64,000 bases of DNA, from positions 1-64,000 of the forward strand of contig NZ_JALKBD010000021.1 of NCBI RefSeq assembly GCF_023015905.1. Reading direction: 5' to 3'. Shown piece after piece: positions 45,828-56,163 of this stretch. The stretch's first letter is position 1; each line of letters starts with the position of its first letter. The notes beneath the pieces were generated by a model that did no database searches, was not told the origin of the DNA, and was given only the letters and a program-made list of their open reading frames with translations. Both the position numbers and the translations under genes were made by a program. This stretch comes from Arenibacter sp. F20364. GTDB taxonomy: Bacteria; Bacteroidota; Bacteroidia; Flavobacteriales; Flavobacteriaceae.

Positions 45828-48590
45828 ATGAAGAAATTTCAATTTTCTATTCTTTTTTCCATTTTATTTTTTAGCCTTTCTTTTTCCCAGGATTTTGTGT
45901 TGAGCGGGACCATTGTAGATGCCATGACCAAGGCACCATTGGAAGCCTCCACAGTTTATGCGGAATCTATAAAGGATAGTACTTTGGTCTCCTTTACGGT
46001 ATCTGACCAAAAAGGGGCTTTTGAACTGGAGGGGGATACCAGTCTTAAAGAGGTAAATGTATTCTTCTCCTACAATGGGTACAAACCACATTATTTAAAA
46101 GTTAAGCTAGAGGCCCAGGTAGATTTGGGGAATGTGCAATTGGAGGAACAAGCCCAGGAATTGGATGCTGTTCTTGTTGTGGGCGATAGGGTGCCGATCA
46201 CCATAAAAAAAGACACCTTGGAATTCAATGCGGATTCCTTTAAAACAAAGCCAGATGCCTCTGTAGAGGATGTACTGAAGAAGTTGCCTGGGGTTGAGGT
46301 GGATAGTGACGGTAAGATTACCGTGAACGGCAAGGAAGTAGACCAAGTGCTGGTAAACGGACAGGTTTTTTTTAGTAACGACCCCAAGGTAGCAACCAAA
46401 AGCTTGCCCAAGGACATTATAAGCAAGATCCAGATTATGGATACCAAAACCAAAACCGAGGAGTTTACAGGGGAAGCTGGGGATGGTGAAAATAAGACCA
46501 TTAATCTAACTATAAAGGAGGATAAAAATAAAGGCTATTTGGGAAGAATGGCTGCAGGTTATGGTACCGATGAAAGATATCAGTTAAACGGACTGCTCAA
46601 TTACTTTAGCGATAAGAAGCGGGTAAGTTTTATTGCTAGCTCTAATAATATTAATAATTCAGGATTTTCTTTTGATGAGATCTATGATATGGTAGGAAAT
46701 ACCAGTGGGGGTTATTCGGGAGCCCGGGAATCCGGTTTAATCAATAATTTTGGTAATGGAATAACCACTTCATCCAATTTAGGGACCAGTTATGCCGATT
46801 CGGAAAAGGGGGAATATAAGATCGATGCGAACTACTTTTTTGGATATAGCGATTCCTATAATGACCAAAGAACAAGTAGGGAAAACATCTTGCCCGATAG
46901 TAGGTATTTTACCGACAATGTATCCAATTTTGAGGGTTCTACCAATTCCAACCGAGGGGCGGCAAATATAGACTATGACGTGGATGAAACCCTTCGGGTT
47001 ACCGTTGAGCCTTCCATGAGCATCAATAGGACCAATTCCGTCAATAGTAATAACAGGATTTCCACGGATGAAAATGGGGATTTGATCAACAGAAATGATA
47101 GGACAACAGTCAGTGACGGACATCAAAGAAATTTTTCCAACCGTTTTGGGATTATGAAAAAGCTGGATACCATTGGTAAAATGGTCAGCTTTAATTTTTC
47201 CAATGACAATTCTGAAAATGTAAATACGACAAATCTAAATTCTATCAGGGAGATATTTGGAGATGACCCAAGTGTAGAAAACTTGGATCAACTTTCGGAG
47301 ATAGACAATAAAAGAAATTCCTATGAATTGGAGGTGGAATATAGACAGCCTTTGACCAGCAAGCTGTTTTTGGAATTTGGTTATGAATATAGAAACGACC
47401 AAAGGGACAATGCCAAGGAAGTAATGGATTTTGATACCAATACTAATGGTTATACCGATTTTAATACTGCCTTGAGTTCTGATTTTACCTTCGGGAATGT
47501 GCAACAGTCACCATCTTTTGGGGTGCGTAGTAATGGAGAAAAATTGAATATTAGGGCCGATGCCTCCTATGTGATGACGGAACTTAAAAATGAAGACTTT
47601 CTTCAGAATACTTCTTTTTCCAATTCTTATAAGAATTTATTGTTCAGAACTAGAGTGAGGTATAATTTAGGTAAGAACAAACGTATTTACCTTAGGTATA
47701 ACTCCAGTCTAAATGTGCCATCTGTAAATCAATTACAACCTGTGCCCAATATCAACGATCCTTTGAATGTGGTAATAGGGAATCCCAATCTGTTGCCGAG
47801 TATTAACCATGGTGTTGATTTTAATTACAATAATTATAATTGGAAGGATAGAACCGGAATTTTTCTTTATACCGGATTCGATATCCGCAAGGATAGGGTG
47901 TCCGCCATCTCCACAACGGACGATAATTTTTTAAGAACCACCCGTTATACCAATGTCGATGGCAATTATAGTGGATACGGGGGTATTGGGTATTCCAAGC
48001 AAATAAAGAAAGACAGTCTCTATACCCTTAAATTCAACGTAAGGCCAAGATTGAGCTACGGAAGGCAGGTAAGTTTCACCAATGGCGTGGAATTAAAGGC
48101 AAAAAGTTTTGATGTTACGCCTTATGTTTCCACAACCTATAATTATAAGGAACAGATAGAGATTGAACCCGGATATGGAATAGGCTTTAACAATACCACC
48201 TATAATTTGGAAAGTGTAGAAGATATAAAATTCACCTCCCAGAATGCCAGTCTAAGGGTTACGACCTACTGGCCCAAAAATTTAATATGGGGCAATGATC
48301 TTAAATACAGTTACAATGGCAATGTGGGGCCAGGATTTAGAAAGGATGCCCTTTTTTGGAATATGAGTCTCGGACTTCAGATGCTGCAGGATAAAGGGAC
48401 CCTTAAGGTGTTGGCTTATGATTTGTTGGATCAGAACATCAATACCCGAAGAACAACCGGGGAAGATTTTATTCAGGATTTTCAAGGTACCGTACTACAA
48501 CAGTATTTTATGGCGAGCTTTACGTATAAGTTCGATCAGTTTGGAGGTAAAAAACCTGATATTGGAGGTAGAAGAGGTCGTTACAATTAA
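45828..48590 (+). CDS. Outer-membrane beta-barrel protein with carboxypeptidase-like domain
   Basis: The ATG at 45828 starts a clear signal peptide (MKKFQFSILFSILFFSLSFS); an upstream TTG at 45783 is less likely. 920 residues. N-terminal carboxypeptidase-regulatory-like domain (about 24-105, LSGTIVDAMTKAPLEASTVY), plug-like region (VEDVLKKLPGVEVDSDGKI, NGKEVDQVLVNG), then an OMP_b-brl_3-type barrel with many Asn-rich strands and a Gly/Arg-rich end. These TonB-receptor-like proteins of Bacteroidota have unknown ligands. No SusD follows, so it is not a glycan pair. Monocistronic. Confidence 0.8.
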   Translation: MKKFQFSILFSILFFSLSFSQDFVLSGTIVDAMTKAPLEASTVYAESIKDSTLVSFTVSDQKGAFELEGDTSLKEVNVFFSYNGYKPHYLKVKLEAQVDLGNVQLEEQAQELDAVLVVGDRVPITIKKDTLEFNADSFKTKPDASVEDVLKKLPGVEVDSDGKITVNGKEVDQVLVNGQVFFSNDPKVATKSLPKDIISKIQIMDTKTKTEEFTGEAGDGENKTINLTIKEDKNKGYLGRMAAGYGTDERYQLNGLLNYFSDKKRVSFIASSNNINNSGFSFDEIYDMVGNTSGGYSGARESGLINNFGNGITTSSNLGTSYADSEKGEYKIDANYFFGYSDSYNDQRTSRENILPDSRYFTDNVSNFEGSTNSNRGAANIDYDVDETLRVTVEPSMSINRTNSVNSNNRISTDENGDLINRNDRTTVSDGHQRNFSNRFGIMKKLDTIGKMVSFNFSNDNSENVNTTNLNSIREIFGDDPSVENLDQLSEIDNKRNSYELEVEYRQPLTSKLFLEFGYEYRNDQRDNAKEVMDFDTNTNGYTDFNTALSSDFTFGNVQQSPSFGVRSNGEKLNIRADASYVMTELKNEDFLQNTSFSNSYKNLLFRTRVRYNLGKNKRIYLRYNSSLNVPSVNQLQPVPNINDPLNVVIGNPNLLPSINHGVDFNYNNYNWKDRTGIFLYTGFDIRKDRVSAISTTDDNFLRTTRYTNVDGNYSGYGGIGYSKQIKKDSLYTLKFNVRPRLSYGRQVSFTNGVELKAKSFDVTPYVSTTYNYKEQIEIEPGYGIGFNNTTYNLESVEDIKFTSQNASLRVTTYWPKNLIWGNDLKYSYNGNVGPGFRKDALFWNMSLGLQMLQDKGTLKVLAYDLLDQNINTRRTTGEDFIQDFQGTVLQQYFMASFTYKFDQFGGKKPDIGGRRGRYN

Positions 48591-48738
48591 TGTTATTGTT
48601 TGAGGTGTTTCGGTTTTCCAGGGTTTTTGATTTGATGGTTTATTTTCAAATCATCGAATTAACCCATTTTCAAATTAAACTATTGCTACATTAATACATT
48701 AGCACATTATTCCATTTCAATATTACCAAATTAGCTTA

Positions 48739-48918
48739 ACGTGAGTTGTCTATTAGAAAATTTACGTCAGTCAGAATGATTTTCGGTAGAAAATCGTATC
48801 GAAGACAAGTGGATTTTCGATCATAGCCTAATTTCGATACAATTTTTCTTCGTTTCACTATGCAAAACCACTCAATTTGACGGCTTTTGATTTTTAAGTT
48901 TTTACATCGAACTCACGT
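48739..48918. mobile_element. MITE-like element (180 bp) with 9-bp inverted ends and 7-bp target duplication
   Basis: The ends are ACGTGAGTT (48739-48747) and AACTCACGT (48910-48918), perfect inverted repeats. Both flanks carry TAGCTTA (48732-48738 and 48919-48925), a direct target duplication. There is no open frame inside; an IS transposase elsewhere would have to move it. Confidence 0.7.
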
Positions 48919-48925
48919 TAGCTTA

Positions 48926-49258
48926 TTGCCAAATGTTCAAATTACCTCATTGGTAAATTAGCCAATTGGCACATTGCTACATTAATTAATTGTTACATTT
49001 TCAAATCACCAAATCACCAAATTAAACCACTGTTGCATTCTTTTGGATGTGGGCCACTTCTGCCTTTTTTACCACTAGTCTCTAGATTGAAATGTTTCTG
49101 GATTGAAAAGTTTGTGCTTGGATGTGTTTCATATCATCAAATTCACCCATTGCCACATTATAACATTGGTACATTGATTATTCCATTTTCAAATTTTCAA
49201 ATTCACCAATTTCCAAATTAATCCATTGCTACATTAGTTCATTGTTACATTAATAATA
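48926..49258. repeat. AT-rich degenerate repeat ladder
   Basis: Short phrases recur with variation: ATTGCTACATTA, TTGTTACATT, TTTTCAAATCACCAAAT, TTCAAATTCACCAATTTCC. The same phrases occur at 48650-48731, left of the MITE, so the MITE interrupted an existing ladder. The whole gap 48591-49258 holds no gene that I can support. Confidence 0.6.
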
Positions 49259-50050
49259 TCACCAACTCCCAGACGAACCACCGCCACCAAAGCCGCCACC
49301 GCCGAAGCCTCCTCCGAAACCACCGCCGCTGCCAAAACCACCTCCCGTTGACCCTGATCTATAACCGCCCCTACCCATATTGCTCAGCACAATAATGTCC
49401 CATAGGTCCATTCCCTTACGGTTTCCCCCCTTGCCACCGCCACCCCTTCTTCCCTTATTGGAAAGAATAATGATAATTACAATGAAAATGATGAAGGGTA
49501 GCAGGGTCCGAAATGGAAATCCCGGCGTGTTGTCAAAACTTCTGTCCTCTTGGAATTCACCATTTAACACATCAAAAATGGCATCGGCACCTTTATTGAG
49601 TCCCTCGTAATACCTGTCCTGTTTGAATTCTGGGATAATTACGGTTTCTATAATGCGTTTAGAAAGGGCATCGGTCAAGAACGGTTCAATACCATAGCCT
49701 GTATTTATGGCAATTTTACGATCGTCTCTGGCCAATAGGATCAATATGCCATTGTCTTCTTTGGCCTGTCCTATTCCCCAGGCGTGTCCCCAATTGGCGC
49801 CCAAATAGTTGATGTTTTCCCCTTCGGTAGAGGAGATAATGGCCATGACGATCTGAGTGGAAGTACTGTCCGAATAACGGATCAATTTTTGTTCCAAGGT
49901 ATTCGTTTCTTGGGGAGTTAGAAGGTTTATATAATCATAAACGCTGGTCTGTTCCTCAAGTTGGGGTTTTTCAGGGATTTTAAATTGGGCAACAGTTATG
50001 GAGTAGCTGCATAGGACCAGAAATAAAAGACTACCCTTTAGATACTTCAT
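49259..50050 (-). CDS. TPM domain protein with Gly-rich tail
   Basis: A 263-residue protein: signal peptide (to about 21), TPM domain (about 30-165; VYDYINLLTPQETNTLEQKL, GILILLARDDRKIAINTGYG), a membrane helix (about 183-197, LPFIIFIVIIIILSN) and a Gly/Ser/Phe-rich tail. This is the YgcG-type arrangement. TPM domains are linked to envelope maintenance or acid phosphatase activity. It overlaps the second TPM gene by 20 bp and belongs to the LemA-TPM-TPM operon. Confidence 0.85.
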   Translation of the reverse strand: MKYLKGSLLFLVLCSYSITVAQFKIPEKPQLEEQTSVYDYINLLTPQETNTLEQKLIRYSDSTSTQIVMAIISSTEGENINYLGANWGHAWGIGQAKEDNGILILLARDDRKIAINTGYGIEPFLTDALSKRIIETVIIPEFKQDRYYEGLNKGADAIFDVLNGEFQEDRSFDNTPGFPFRTLLPFIIFIVIIIILSNKGRRGGGGKGGNRKGMDLWDIIVLSNMGRGGYRSGSTGGGFGSGGGFGGGFGGGGFGGGGSSGSW

Positions 50051-50468
50051 TGCTTAATTCGTTGGTGTTATTATGTCGCCATGGGAAATGGGTTTCCAGC
50101 TCTTTGCCGGCCATGAGTATTCCTTCTATGATACCTTGCTTAAAATGTCCTATTTTAAAATGTTTTTCCAGAATCGTTTTCGTGTTGTCCCAAAAATTAT
50201 CGGGGACTACGCGGTTAATGCCCTTGTCTCCATAAATAACAAATTTCTTGTCATGTACGGCAATGTAGATCAATACCCCATTTTCTTCTTTGGTATTGTC
50301 CATTTTTAAATAGTGGAATACCTCTTGGGCACGTTCAAAGTGGGGTTTTTTGGACATAGGTTCAATATGGACCCTAATTTCCCCTGAAGTATTTTTTTCG
50401 GCCTCAACAATAGCATTGACTATTTCCAATTCCTCACTGGCCGTTAAAAAATCTTCTACTTTGGACAT
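50031..50468 (-). CDS. Short TPM domain protein
   Basis: A 145-residue protein that is mostly a TPM domain: LTASEELEIVNAIVEAEKNTSGEIRVHIEP, ENGVLIYIAVHDKKFVIYGDKGINRVV. It has no signal peptide. It lies 6 bp downstream of lemA and overlaps the following TPM gene. The usual companion of LemA in Bacteroidota. Confidence 0.85.
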   Translation of the reverse strand: MSKVEDFLTASEELEIVNAIVEAEKNTSGEIRVHIEPMSKKPHFERAQEVFHYLKMDNTKEENGVLIYIAVHDKKFVIYGDKGINRVVPDNFWDNTKTILEKHFKIGHFKQGIIEGILMAGKELETHFPWRHNNTNELSNEVSKG

Positions 50469-50474
50469 ACTGTA

Positions 50475-51074
50475 TTAATTAAATTCGAAATTCACATCAG
50501 GAGCCTGCTCTGCACCGGCTTCCGATTTAAAGTAGGCCAACTCGTCAAAATTAAATAGGCCTGCCAATACAGTATTGGGGAAGGTTTTAATATGATTGTT
50601 GTAGGGCAGAACGCTTTCATTAAAACGGTTCCGTTCTATGTTTATCCGGTTTTCCGTGCCTTCCAACTGGGACTGCAGTTCCAGGAAGTTTTGATTGGCC
50701 TTCAGGTCGGGATAGCGCTCCACGGTAACCAAAAGGCTTTTTAGTGCACCGCTAAGTCCCCCTTGTACCTCGTTGAATTGTGCAAGTTGCTCCGGTGTAA
50801 TGTTAGTGGGGTCTATACTGACCGAGGTGGCTTTGGCCCTGGCCTCTATAACTGCCGTAAGGGTACCTTTTTCAAAGTCTGCAGCGCCCTGTACCGTCTT
50901 AACAAGATTGCCTATAAGGTCGTTTCTTCTTTGGTAGGCACTCTCTACATTGGCCCATGTCTGGGTAGAGGTTTCCTTAAGTTTAATAGCCGTATTGTTA
51001 AAGCCTACGGCCCATTGATATATGCCTATGCCCAAAACGGCAAGGATGATAACTGGAATTAACCATTTTTTCAT
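50475..51074 (-). CDS. lemA: LemA family protein
   Basis: A 199-residue protein with an N-terminal membrane anchor (LIPVIILAVLGIGIYQWAVG) and a long helical LemA domain: AYQRRNDLIGNLVKTVQGAADFEKGTL, ENRINIERNRFNESVLPYN. The C-terminus carries the FPNTVLAGLF motif. The biochemical function is unknown, with links to membrane integrity. It is the first of a three-gene operon. Confidence 0.9.
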   Translation of the reverse strand: MKKWLIPVIILAVLGIGIYQWAVGFNNTAIKLKETSTQTWANVESAYQRRNDLIGNLVKTVQGAADFEKGTLTAVIEARAKATSVSIDPTNITPEQLAQFNEVQGGLSGALKSLLVTVERYPDLKANQNFLELQSQLEGTENRINIERNRFNESVLPYNNHIKTFPNTVLAGLFNFDELAYFKSEAGAEQAPDVNFEFN

Positions 51075-51094
51075 TGCAGTGTATTTAGTGTTAT

Positions 51095-51424
51095 TTATAG
51101 TTGATTTTTTATCTTGATCAGTTCCGCCTTGACCTTTTCCAATTTTTGGATCACATCAAAGGTGGACAAGGTTTTTAACCTATCTTCCTTTAAATGGGTT
51201 TTGGCCCCTTCTAGGGTAAAACCACGTTCTTTGACCAAATGGTAGATCAGCTGAAGGTTTTTAATGTCCTGGGGCGTGAATTTTCTGTTGCCCTTAGCAT
51301 TTTTTTTAGGTTTAAGGACATCGAACTCCTTCTCCCAAAAACGGATGAGGGAGGTGTTCACATCAAAGGCATCGGCCACTTCACCAATACCATAATAGCG
51401 TTTTTCCGGAAGATCTATGTGCAT
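51095..51424 (-). CDS. MerR family transcriptional regulator
   Basis: A 109-residue regulator with a MerR DNA-binding domain: YYGIGEVADAFDVNTSLIRFWEKEFDVLKPKKN, GNRKFTPQDIKNLQLIYHLVKERGFTLEGA. A short coiled-coil follows, without effector domain. The start overlaps the M23 stop (TAATG), so the two are co-translated. Confidence 0.87.
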   Translation of the reverse strand: MHIDLPEKRYYGIGEVADAFDVNTSLIRFWEKEFDVLKPKKNAKGNRKFTPQDIKNLQLIYHLVKERGFTLEGAKTHLKEDRLKTLSTFDVIQKLEKVKAELIKIKNQL

Positions 51425-52401
51425 TAATCCAGGGATTGGTTTTCTTGGGTTGCGTATTTCAACATATTTTCGAATTCTTCCGCCGTTAAACTGCCGTAAT
51501 AGAAGTTGATCGGGTTAATGCGTTCGTCATCTTTCCACACCTCATAATGTAGATGTGGGGCCTCTGATCTTCCAGTGTTTCCCACAAAACCGATGAGGTC
51601 GCCCCTTTTTACTTTTTGGCGGGCTTTGACGTTGTACTGACTTAAATGACCGTAAAGGCTCATGTATCCATAACCGTGATCTATTCTTATGTGTTTCCCG
51701 TAGCCCGAGGCATTGTTGTCTGCCCGGGTAACAGTTCCGTCGCCCGAGGCATAAATAGGAGTGCCTTTAGGGGAAGTGAAATCCATTCCCCAGTGCATTT
51801 TCCTAGCCTTGGTGAAGGGATCGGATCGCCAACCGTAACCAGATGCCATACGCGTAAGATCTTCGTTTTTTATAGGTTGTATGGCAGGAATTGCCGCCAA
51901 TAACTTTTCTTTTTCCTCTGCCAGTTTGGTAATTTCGTCCAAGGATTTGGATTGTATCACCATTTGTTTTTGAATGATATCCAACCTTTTGGTAGTGGAA
52001 ATGATCATATCGGAATTGTTGAAGCCTTCAAGGGATTTGTACCTGTTTACACCTCCAAATCCAGCTCTTCTCTGTTCTTCAGGTATGGGGTTGGCCTCGA
52101 AATACAATCTGTAGATATTGTTGTCCCTATCCTCAATATTGGCCAGTACATTTTCTATCTGCTCCATTTTTTTGCCCAACAATTCGAATTGAAGTTCATA
52201 ATTTTTGACCTCCCTGGCCAAGGAAAGTTCGCGTGGGGTGTTTACCAAATTGGTGTTTAAAAGCAATATTAGGCCTAAAAATCCAAATAGAAAGGAGCCC
52301 AGAAAAAATAGAGCAATATTTCTAAATCTTCTGGATTTTTTGGGTTCTATCTTGCGGTAAGATAGGGTGTCCGGGTCGTAATAATATTTTACCTTAGACA
52401 T
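51424..52401 (-). CDS. M23 family cell-wall endopeptidase
   Basis: A 325-residue protein with an N-terminal membrane anchor (about 31-50, FLGSFLFGFLGLILLL), a coiled-coil region (about 60-170) and a C-terminal M23 domain (about 195-300). Zinc ligands are seen in HWGMD and HLHYEVW, with YGHLSQY between. It likely cleaves peptidoglycan crosslinks during growth or division. Located directly upstream of and overlapping the MerR gene. Confidence 0.9.
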   Translation of the reverse strand: MSKVKYYYDPDTLSYRKIEPKKSRRFRNIALFFLGSFLFGFLGLILLLNTNLVNTPRELSLAREVKNYELQFELLGKKMEQIENVLANIEDRDNNIYRLYFEANPIPEEQRRAGFGGVNRYKSLEGFNNSDMIISTTKRLDIIQKQMVIQSKSLDEITKLAEEKEKLLAAIPAIQPIKNEDLTRMASGYGWRSDPFTKARKMHWGMDFTSPKGTPIYASGDGTVTRADNNASGYGKHIRIDHGYGYMSLYGHLSQYNVKARQKVKRGDLIGFVGNTGRSEAPHLHYEVWKDDERINPINFYYGSLTAEEFENMLKYATQENQSLD

Positions 52402-52424
52402 GTATCTAATTTATCCTATTTTTG
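52394..52424 (+). promoter_or_regulatory. Promoter of alaS
   Basis: TTAG (52394-52397), 19 bp, TATTTTTG (52417-52424) fits the Bacteroidota consensus with one change. It lies partly in the 5' end of the divergent M23 gene; the leader would be about 75 nt. Confidence 0.5.
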
Positions 52425-52505
52425 TGGTCGTGTTTATAGATAACTTGCAAATTTGCAAAATGTTTTCTAACAACCGTTAAATATATAAAAAGCTTACCAA
52501 TTTAC

Positions 52506-55118
52506 ATGAAATCCCAAGAGATTAGAGCCAAGTTTTTAGAATTTTTTAAGGAAAAATCCCATAAAATAGTTCCGTCGGCACCTATGGTGATCAAAGATGA
52601 TCCAACTTTAATGTTTACCAATGCCGGCATGAATCAGTTTAAGGAATTTTTCCTCGGAAATTCCGTACCAAAGTACACCCGTGTGACCGATACCCAAAAG
52701 TGCCTTAGGGTAAGTGGAAAGCATAACGACTTGGAAGAGGTAGGGAAAGATACCTATCACCACACAATGTTCGAAATGTTGGGGAACTGGAGTTTTGGAG
52801 ACTACTTTAAGGCCGAGGCCATTGCTTGGGCATGGGAGTTTCTGACCGAGGTATGTAAAATTGATAAGGATAGCCTGTACGTAACCGTTTTTGAGGGCAG
52901 CCAGGATGCGGACCAGCTGGGGCAGGATACTGAGGCTCTGGAGCTATGGAGTAACATAGTGGCCAAGGATAAAATTCTTTTTGGGAATAAAAAGGATAAT
53001 TTTTGGGAGATGGGAGATCAAGGACCATGTGGACCATGTTCGGAAATTCATGTGGATATTCGTTCCGCGGACGAGAAGGCCAAAGTATCCGGTGCTTCGC
53101 TAGTGAATAAAGATCACCCCCAGGTAGTGGAGATATGGAACCTGGTTTTTATGCAGTACAATAGGAAGGCCAACGGGCAATTGGAATCCTTGCCGTCCAA
53201 ACATGTGGATACAGGGATGGGATTTGAGCGGCTATGTATGGTGATGCAAGGAATGCAATCCAATTATGATACCGATGTATTTACACCTATAATTCGTGAG
53301 ATAGAAACCATTACCAATTCCAAATATGGCAAGGACGAGGATATAAACATTGCCATTAGGGTAATTGCCGATCATATTAGGGCGGTTTCCTTTTCCATTG
53401 CGGACGGGCAATTGCCCAGTAACACTGGGGCAGGTTATGTAATCCGTAGGATTTTAAGAAGGGCCATACGTTACGGATTTACCTTTTTGAACACCAAGGA
53501 GCCATTTATGTTCCAATTGGTAAAGGTGCTATCGGATACCATGGGAAAAGCCTTTCCGGAACTTAAGGACCAACGTCAGTTAATAGAAAATGTGGTCAAG
53601 GAAGAGGAACATTCCTTTTTAAAGACTTTGGACCAGGGGTTATTGTTGTTGGATAATATAGTTGACCAAAACAAGGGTAAAAGAATAGATGGTAGAAAAG
53701 CTTTTGAGCTATATGATACGTTCGGATTTCCTATCGATTTAACAGCGCTTATTTTAAGTGAAAGGGGTTATGAACTGGATGAAAAGGGTTTCGATGCGGC
53801 TATGCAAGAACAAAAAGCTCGTTCACGGTCGGCATCCGAGGTGTCCAAAGAGGATTGGATTGTCCTTATTGAGGACCCACAGCAGGAATTTGTGGGGTAT
53901 GATAATTTGGAAATCTCTGTAAAAATTGTAAAATACAGAAAAGTGACTTCCAAGAAGGAAGGAGAGCAATATCAGATCGTATTCAACCTTACCCCGTTTT
54001 ATCCGGAAGGAGGAGGGCAGGTAGGGGACAAGGGATATTTGGAAGCCCCCAATGGCGATGTGGTATATATACTGGATACCAAAAGGGAAAATAACGAAAT
54101 CGTACATTTTGCAAAAAACCTACCCAAGGATACGGCGGATAAATTCAAGGCGGTGGTAGATGCAAGACAGCGAAAAAGAACCGAATGCAACCATACAGCT
54201 ACCCATCTGTTACACCAGGCCCTACGTGAGATTTTGGGGCCGCATGTGGAACAAAAGGGTTCGGCCGTTCATTCCAAATACCTGCGCTTCGATTTTTCCC
54301 ATTTTGCCAAACTTACCGCAGATGAACTTAGGGAGGTAGAAAGCTTTGTAAATGCGCGGATCAGTAATGGACTGCCCTTGGAAGAACAGCGAAATGTACC
54401 CATGGAAAAGGCTCTGGAGCAAGGGGCTATGGCCCTATTTGGTGAAAAATACGGCGATGCGGTCAGAACTATTCGCTTTGGGCAATCCATAGAACTTTGC
54501 GGGGGTACCCATGTGCAAAATACGGCCGATATCTGGCATTTTAGAATTAGGTCGGAAGGGGCAGTGGCCGCGGGAATACGCAGAATAGAGGCCATAACTT
54601 CCGATGCGGTCAAGGATTTCTATTCCGAAAGCAATAATACCCTGTTGGAGATCAAGGAACTACTAAACAATTCCCAGGAGCCGGTAAAGGCCTTAACGGC
54701 ATTGCAGGAGGAAAATATGAGGTTGAAAAAAGAGGTGGAAAACCTTTTGAAGGACAAGGCCAAAAATTTGAAGGGCGAGTTACTGAACGAACTTACCGAA
54801 GTAAACGGAATCCAATTCTTGGCCAAAAAGGTAGATTTGGACGCAGCCGGAATCAAGGATATCTCCTTTGAATTGGGGCAGAACAGGAAGGATCTATTTT
54901 TGTTGTTCGCTGCTGAAAACGACGGGAAAGCACTTTTGTCCTGTTATATTTCCAAGGAAATGGTGGAGCAGAGGAAGTTGAATGCCGGTGCCATTGTACG
55001 TGAACTTGGGAAGTATATCCAAGGAGGTGGGGGCGGACAGCCATTTTTCGCTACTGCAGGCGGTAAGAATCCGGCTGGAATTCCAGAGGCTTTGGAAAAG
55101 GCGAAGAGTTATATATAA
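52506..55118 (+). CDS. alaS: Alanine--tRNA ligase
   Basis: An 870-residue enzyme of normal length. Aminoacylation core: [27 protein letters not shown]-like [30 protein letters not shown] and [12 protein letters not shown]. The editing domain has [11 protein letters not shown] and CGGTH. The C-terminal part (about 730-870) is the oligomerisation/C-Ala domain, with a [13 protein letters not shown] end. It charges tRNA-Ala and edits Ser/Gly errors. Confidence 0.97.
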   Translation: MKSQEIRAKFLEFFKEKSHKIVPSAPMVIKDDPTLMFTNAGMNQFKEFFLGNSVPKYTRVTDTQKCLRVSGKHNDLEEVGKDTYHHTMFEMLGNWSFGDYFKAEAIAWAWEFLTEVCKIDKDSLYVTVFEGSQDADQLGQDTEALELWSNIVAKDKILFGNKKDNFWEMGDQGPCGPCSEIHVDIRSADEKAKVSGASLVNKDHPQVVEIWNLVFMQYNRKANGQLESLPSKHVDTGMGFERLCMVMQGMQSNYDTDVFTPIIREIETITNSKYGKDEDINIAIRVIADHIRAVSFSIADGQLPSNTGAGYVIRRILRRAIRYGFTFLNTKEPFMFQLVKVLSDTMGKAFPELKDQRQLIENVVKEEEHSFLKTLDQGLLLLDNIVDQNKGKRIDGRKAFELYDTFGFPIDLTALILSERGYELDEKGFDAAMQEQKARSRSASEVSKEDWIVLIEDPQQEFVGYDNLEISVKIVKYRKVTSKKEGEQYQIVFNLTPFYPEGGGQVGDKGYLEAPNGDVVYILDTKRENNEIVHFAKNLPKDTADKFKAVVDARQRKRTECNHTATHLLHQALREILGPHVEQKGSAVHSKYLRFDFSHFAKLTADELREVESFVNARISNGLPLEEQRNVPMEKALEQGAMALFGEKYGDAVRTIRFGQSIELCGGTHVQNTADIWHFRIRSEGAVAAGIRRIEAITSDAVKDFYSESNNTLLEIKELLNNSQEPVKALTALQEENMRLKKEVENLLKDKAKNLKGELLNELTEVNGIQFLAKKVDLDAAGIKDISFELGQNRKDLFLLFAAENDGKALLSCYISKEMVEQRKLNAGAIVRELGKYIQGGGGGQPFFATAGGKNPAGIPEALEKAKSYI

Positions 55119-55215
55119 GACTTGGTGTGAAGAAAGGATAAACCTTAATGTCCGTTCGAGATAACATGGCACAATAATTATAAATTTTTTTAGCAATAGG
55201 CAAGCACTAATTTGC

Positions 55216-56160
55216 ATGAAATTACAAACCCAAATACCTCTGAAAAAAGCTGAAAGTCAGATTGATTACAGCAGTCGATTAGTAGTGTTGGGGTCTTGCT
55301 TTTCTGATAATATTGGAGACAAACTGGACTATCATAAATTCCAAACACTTCAAAATCCATTTGGAGTTTTGTTTCATCCTTTGGCTATTCAAAACTTAAT
55401 TTCCAGGGCTATACAGCAGGAGCAATACACAGAGGAAGAGGTGTTTTTTCTAAATGAGCGCTGGCAGTGCTATGATGCACATTCCGATTTGTCCTCTGTT
55501 ACAAAAGAAGGGTTGCTCGCTAATTTAAACTCCGGGTTAATTGAAACGAAACTAGGGGTTACCAAGGCTTCCCATATCTTTATTACTTTAGGGACCGCAT
55601 GGGCCTATCAATTGAAAGAGAGTGGAAAAGAGGTCGCCAATTGCCATAAAGTGCCACAAATGGCCTTTGCCAAACAACTACTCTCAATAGAAAAAATTGT
55701 TCAAGGTTTAGAGGGAATGGTACAGCAGATTCGATCTGTAAACATAAAGGCCAACATTATTTTTACGGTTTCCCCAGTGCGTCATTTGAAGGATGGTTTT
55801 ATAGAAAATCAACGGAGTAAGGCGCATTTGATAACCGCTATCCACCAAATATTGGAAAAAGTTAGTGCCGTGTATTTCCCTAGTTACGAACTGATGATGG
55901 ATGAACTTCGGGATTATCGCTTTTACGGGGATGATCTGGTGCATCCCAATGATATGGCGATCGAATATTTGTGGGATAAGTTTAAAACGGTTTGGATTGA
56001 TCAAGAGGCATTGCCGGTGATGGAAAAGGTGGCAGCAGTACAACGAGGACTAAAGCATAGGCCGTTTAACCCGGTATCGGAAAAGCATCGGGAATTCCTA
56101 AAGGCACTTGATCTAAAAATTGCGTACCTTCAAAAGAAGTATCCTTACATGAAATTTTAG
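55216..56160 (+). CDS. GSCFA domain protein
   Basis: A 314-residue protein with the name-giving GSCF block (VLGSCFSDNIGDKL), then NPFGVLFHPLAI, LGTAWAYQLKESGKEVANCHKVP and TVSPVRHLKDGF, the features of the GSCFA family. The HPND-like DDLVHPNDMAIEYLW near the end suggests an SGNH-hydrolase fold. The substrate is unknown. It lies 3 bp upstream of the DUF4230 gene, probably in one transcript. Confidence 0.87.
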   Translation: MKLQTQIPLKKAESQIDYSSRLVVLGSCFSDNIGDKLDYHKFQTLQNPFGVLFHPLAIQNLISRAIQQEQYTEEEVFFLNERWQCYDAHSDLSSVTKEGLLANLNSGLIETKLGVTKASHIFITLGTAWAYQLKESGKEVANCHKVPQMAFAKQLLSIEKIVQGLEGMVQQIRSVNIKANIIFTVSPVRHLKDGFIENQRSKAHLITAIHQILEKVSAVYFPSYELMMDELRDYRFYGDDLVHPNDMAIEYLWDKFKTVWIDQEALPVMEKVAAVQRGLKHRPFNPVSEKHREFLKALDLKIAYLQKKYPYMKF

Positions 56161-56163
56161 TGC

